Of a stretch of DNA of 58,863 nt, positions 57,714 to 58,863 are shown one piece after another. The stretch's first letter is position 1. The number at the start of each line of letters is the position of its first letter. The DNA is taken from contig JBAYMJ010000007.1 in the NCBI GenBank assembly GCA_041663565.1, forward strand, positions 1 to 58,863, given 5' to 3'. This DNA comes from CAINOH01 sp041663565 (GTDB taxonomy: Archaea; Micrarchaeota; Micrarchaeia; Norongarragalinales; CAINOH01). Below the pieces are notes generated by a model. The model ran no database searches and had not been told where the DNA came from. It saw nothing but the letters and a program-made list of their open reading frames with translations. The translations under genes and the position numbers were made by a program.

Positions 57714-58675
57714 ATGCCGAATTCAGGCGGAGGCACGACCTCGTCCTGGCAACGCTCAAGCCGCTAAGCGAGGCCGCCAGCGATGCAGGTGGAAAATTCG
57801 TATTCCTGGGCGGAAGCGCGGTTCAAGCGCTCCTTCCCGAACCCCCGCGCCTATCCATCGACTTGGACGCGTACACCTCGCTTGACCCAACGGCACTAGT
57901 CCAAACCCTTTCCCCGGGATATGACATAACCACGAAACGTTCCAACCTGCCCGGCTATCGGTTCTTCAACGCCAAAAACGGCGCCACCGAAATCCGGATC
58001 GACCTGACCACCACGCCGCTGCCTGCAGAAGCCGTATTGGAAAAGGAAATCGGCACGAAAACCGGCCGGTTCAACGTAAACATAGCGAGCCCCCACTACC
58101 TACTCGCCTCAAAACTCACCGCGCTGTCGCTCGGCACCATCGGAAGAAAAATAGACCAGCAGGCCCGCTTCATAAAGGATTTCTACGACGCAAACTCCCT
58201 CGTTACGGAATACGGCGCGCCGGAAACCGCGTGGCGATTGTTCGAGAGCTGCACGAATTCCGAAAACGCGCTCCGCAACAAGGCCTACACGTATGCGCAA
58301 GTGACCCATGCAGCCATTTACGCGCTCGTAAAAGGCGCACCATTAAACACGGGCTCTCCTACGACCACCGGCTCGATAGGCGACTTCGGGCAACTCTTGC
58401 TCCGCGGCCGAGCAGACAAGGTGACGCTGTCAATGATGAGCATACGCATAGCCGCCTACCTGAACGCATACCTGACCGCTGGCGCGGCTGATGCAGGAGA
58501 CGAAATAGCGCAACTAGAGCAAGATGCAGCCGGGAACAGCTTGCAACCAAACGTGGTTGACTCCTACGAAGCGGAGCTGGGGCGGACGGAAGACGGGCAA
58601 TTCTTGGAAAAACTCAAAGTGCTCGCGCCCAAGGCCTTGGCATACCTATACAAGGCGCGGACGCATCCGGCATGA
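57710..58675 (+). CDS. AbiEii-type nucleotidyltransferase toxin
   Basis: This 321-aa protein belongs to the AbiEii/MNT-like nucleotidyltransferase family. The catalytic block is FLGGSAVQALLPEPPRLSID then LDAYTS: Gly34-Gly35-Ser36 and Asp51-x-Asp53 match GS...DxD. IRIDLTTTPLPAEAVLE could give the third acidic residue, and SPHYLLASKLTALSLGTIGR is the typical helical region. Family toxins such as MenA and AbiEii modify tRNA or bind nucleotides to arrest growth, often giving phage defence. Its start overlaps the antitoxin stop by four bases. Confidence 0.82.
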   Translation: MNAEFRRRHDLVLATLKPLSEAASDAGGKFVFLGGSAVQALLPEPPRLSIDLDAYTSLDPTALVQTLSPGYDITTKRSNLPGYRFFNAKNGATEIRIDLTTTPLPAEAVLEKEIGTKTGRFNVNIASPHYLLASKLTALSLGTIGRKIDQQARFIKDFYDANSLVTEYGAPETAWRLFESCTNSENALRNKAYTYAQVTHAAIYALVKGAPLNTGSPTTTGSIGDFGQLLLRGRADKVTLSMMSIRIAAYLNAYLTAGAADAGDEIAQLEQDAAGNSLQPNVVDSYEAELGRTEDGQFLEKLKVLAPKALAYLYKARTHPA

Positions 58676-58774
58676 CGGCGGGAACCAACTCCCCTTGCTA
58701 TAAAATAAACGCTTAGTTTACTCCAAGCCTACAGCCTGCCAACCAATAAGAACCCTTTTTGCCTACTAGCATAC

Positions 58775-58863
58775 GTGGACAAGGAAAACCGACCCCAAAA
58801 CCCCGGTGGCCGCGAACCCGCGTTCCGGGAGCTGCCCCTGATAAAGTCCGGGGAGAAAAACAC
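58775..58863 (+). CDS. Partial winged-helix paralog (5' end, cut by window edge)
   Basis: From GTG at 58775 an open frame runs to the edge: VDKENRPQNPGGREPAFREL and then PLIKSGEKN. The ELPLIKSGEKN segment matches ETPLIKSGEHN of the gene at 55852, just before that protein's winged helix, so this is very likely a paralog. A TATA-like CTATAAAATAA lies upstream (58700-58710), with a small TAAAC/GTTTA palindrome after it. Only 29 residues are visible. Confidence 0.6.
   Translation, partial: MDKENRPQNPGGREPAFRELPLIKSGEKN

Noticed and set aside
1..58863. CRISPR arrays, insertion sequences or transposases
   Set aside because: No regularly spaced identical repeats with unique spacers, no transposase motifs and no terminal inverted repeats with target duplications were seen; the short iterons at 57009-57071 are a promoter feature.

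Overview
The window is archaeal. Markers are a KH/beta-CASP CPSF-type nuclease (aCPSF1/FttA), a Sec61-beta translocon subunit, ribosomal protein S6e, an aIF5B-type GTPase, an archaeal AlaRS, a 20S proteasome beta subunit, an Fap7/AK6 adenylate kinase, class III (KRGQ) signal peptides, a tRNA-Met interrupted at 37/38, and many TATA-box promoters placed 25-35 nt before start codons, which implies short or absent leaders. FtsZ, DnaK/DnaJ/GrpE, large Cys-rich or coiled-coil surface proteins and a DUF2683/RelE pair suggest a DPANN-type lineage, perhaps Diapherotrites or Micrarchaeota-like. That placement is inference from gene content only.

Layout. 1-2.6 kb: tRNA-Glu, then a minus-strand cluster of PAP2 phosphatase, dolichol/phytol-kinase-like protein, Nudix hydrolase and thymidylate kinase. 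2.7-5.1 kb: intron-bearing tRNA-Met, a DUF234-type AAA ATPase and a RelE/DUF2683 toxin-antitoxin pair. 5.2-11.2 kb: Yip1-type membrane protein, a UPF0210-ACT pair, and a minus-strand methionine/aspartate-family operon (tiny HTH protein, aspartokinase, MetY, MetX) behind a long leader with a perfect inverted repeat. 11.5-17.6 kb: TPR protein, three-gene type IV pilin-like operon, GalT-like enzyme, two tiny paralogous membrane proteins, and two cation transporters. 17.7-25 kb: translation block (alaS, YbaK-type editing protein, rps6e, infB/aIF5B, ndk). 25-32.2 kb: envelope block with a membrane-anchored coiled-coil protein and surface proteins of about 691 and 1345 aa. 32.4-40.2 kb: a small unknown protein, then a winged-helix gene heading grpE-dnaK, followed by dnaJ, ftsZ and an M24 peptidase. 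40.2-48.2 kb: secG divergent from a membrane protein, an AbrB-like/HD/HD operon and a 1241-aa surface coiled-coil protein. 48.2-55.7 kb: VapBC, a CYTH-like protein, AK6, aCPSF1, proteasome beta, a His-rich FKBP and another surface protein. 55.8-58.9 kb: an accessory segment with a winged-helix protein, an orphan antitoxin-like ORF, an AbiE-type toxin-antitoxin pair and the start of a second winged-helix paralog.

Most distinctive is a set of symmetric or repeated sites placed on core promoters: two GTTAANNCGRTATTAAC sites flanking the TATA box of the winged-helix-grpE-dnaK operon; three ACTACTNNNNAGTAAST sites on the 1345-aa surface-protein promoter and on the neighbouring small gene; 16-nt iterons enclosing the AbiE TATA box; and palindromes at both other toxin-antitoxin loci. 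They point to dedicated local regulators, the most interesting being a candidate archaeal heat-shock repressor encoded in its own chaperone operon. All functional assignments come from motif recognition by eye; no searches were run.
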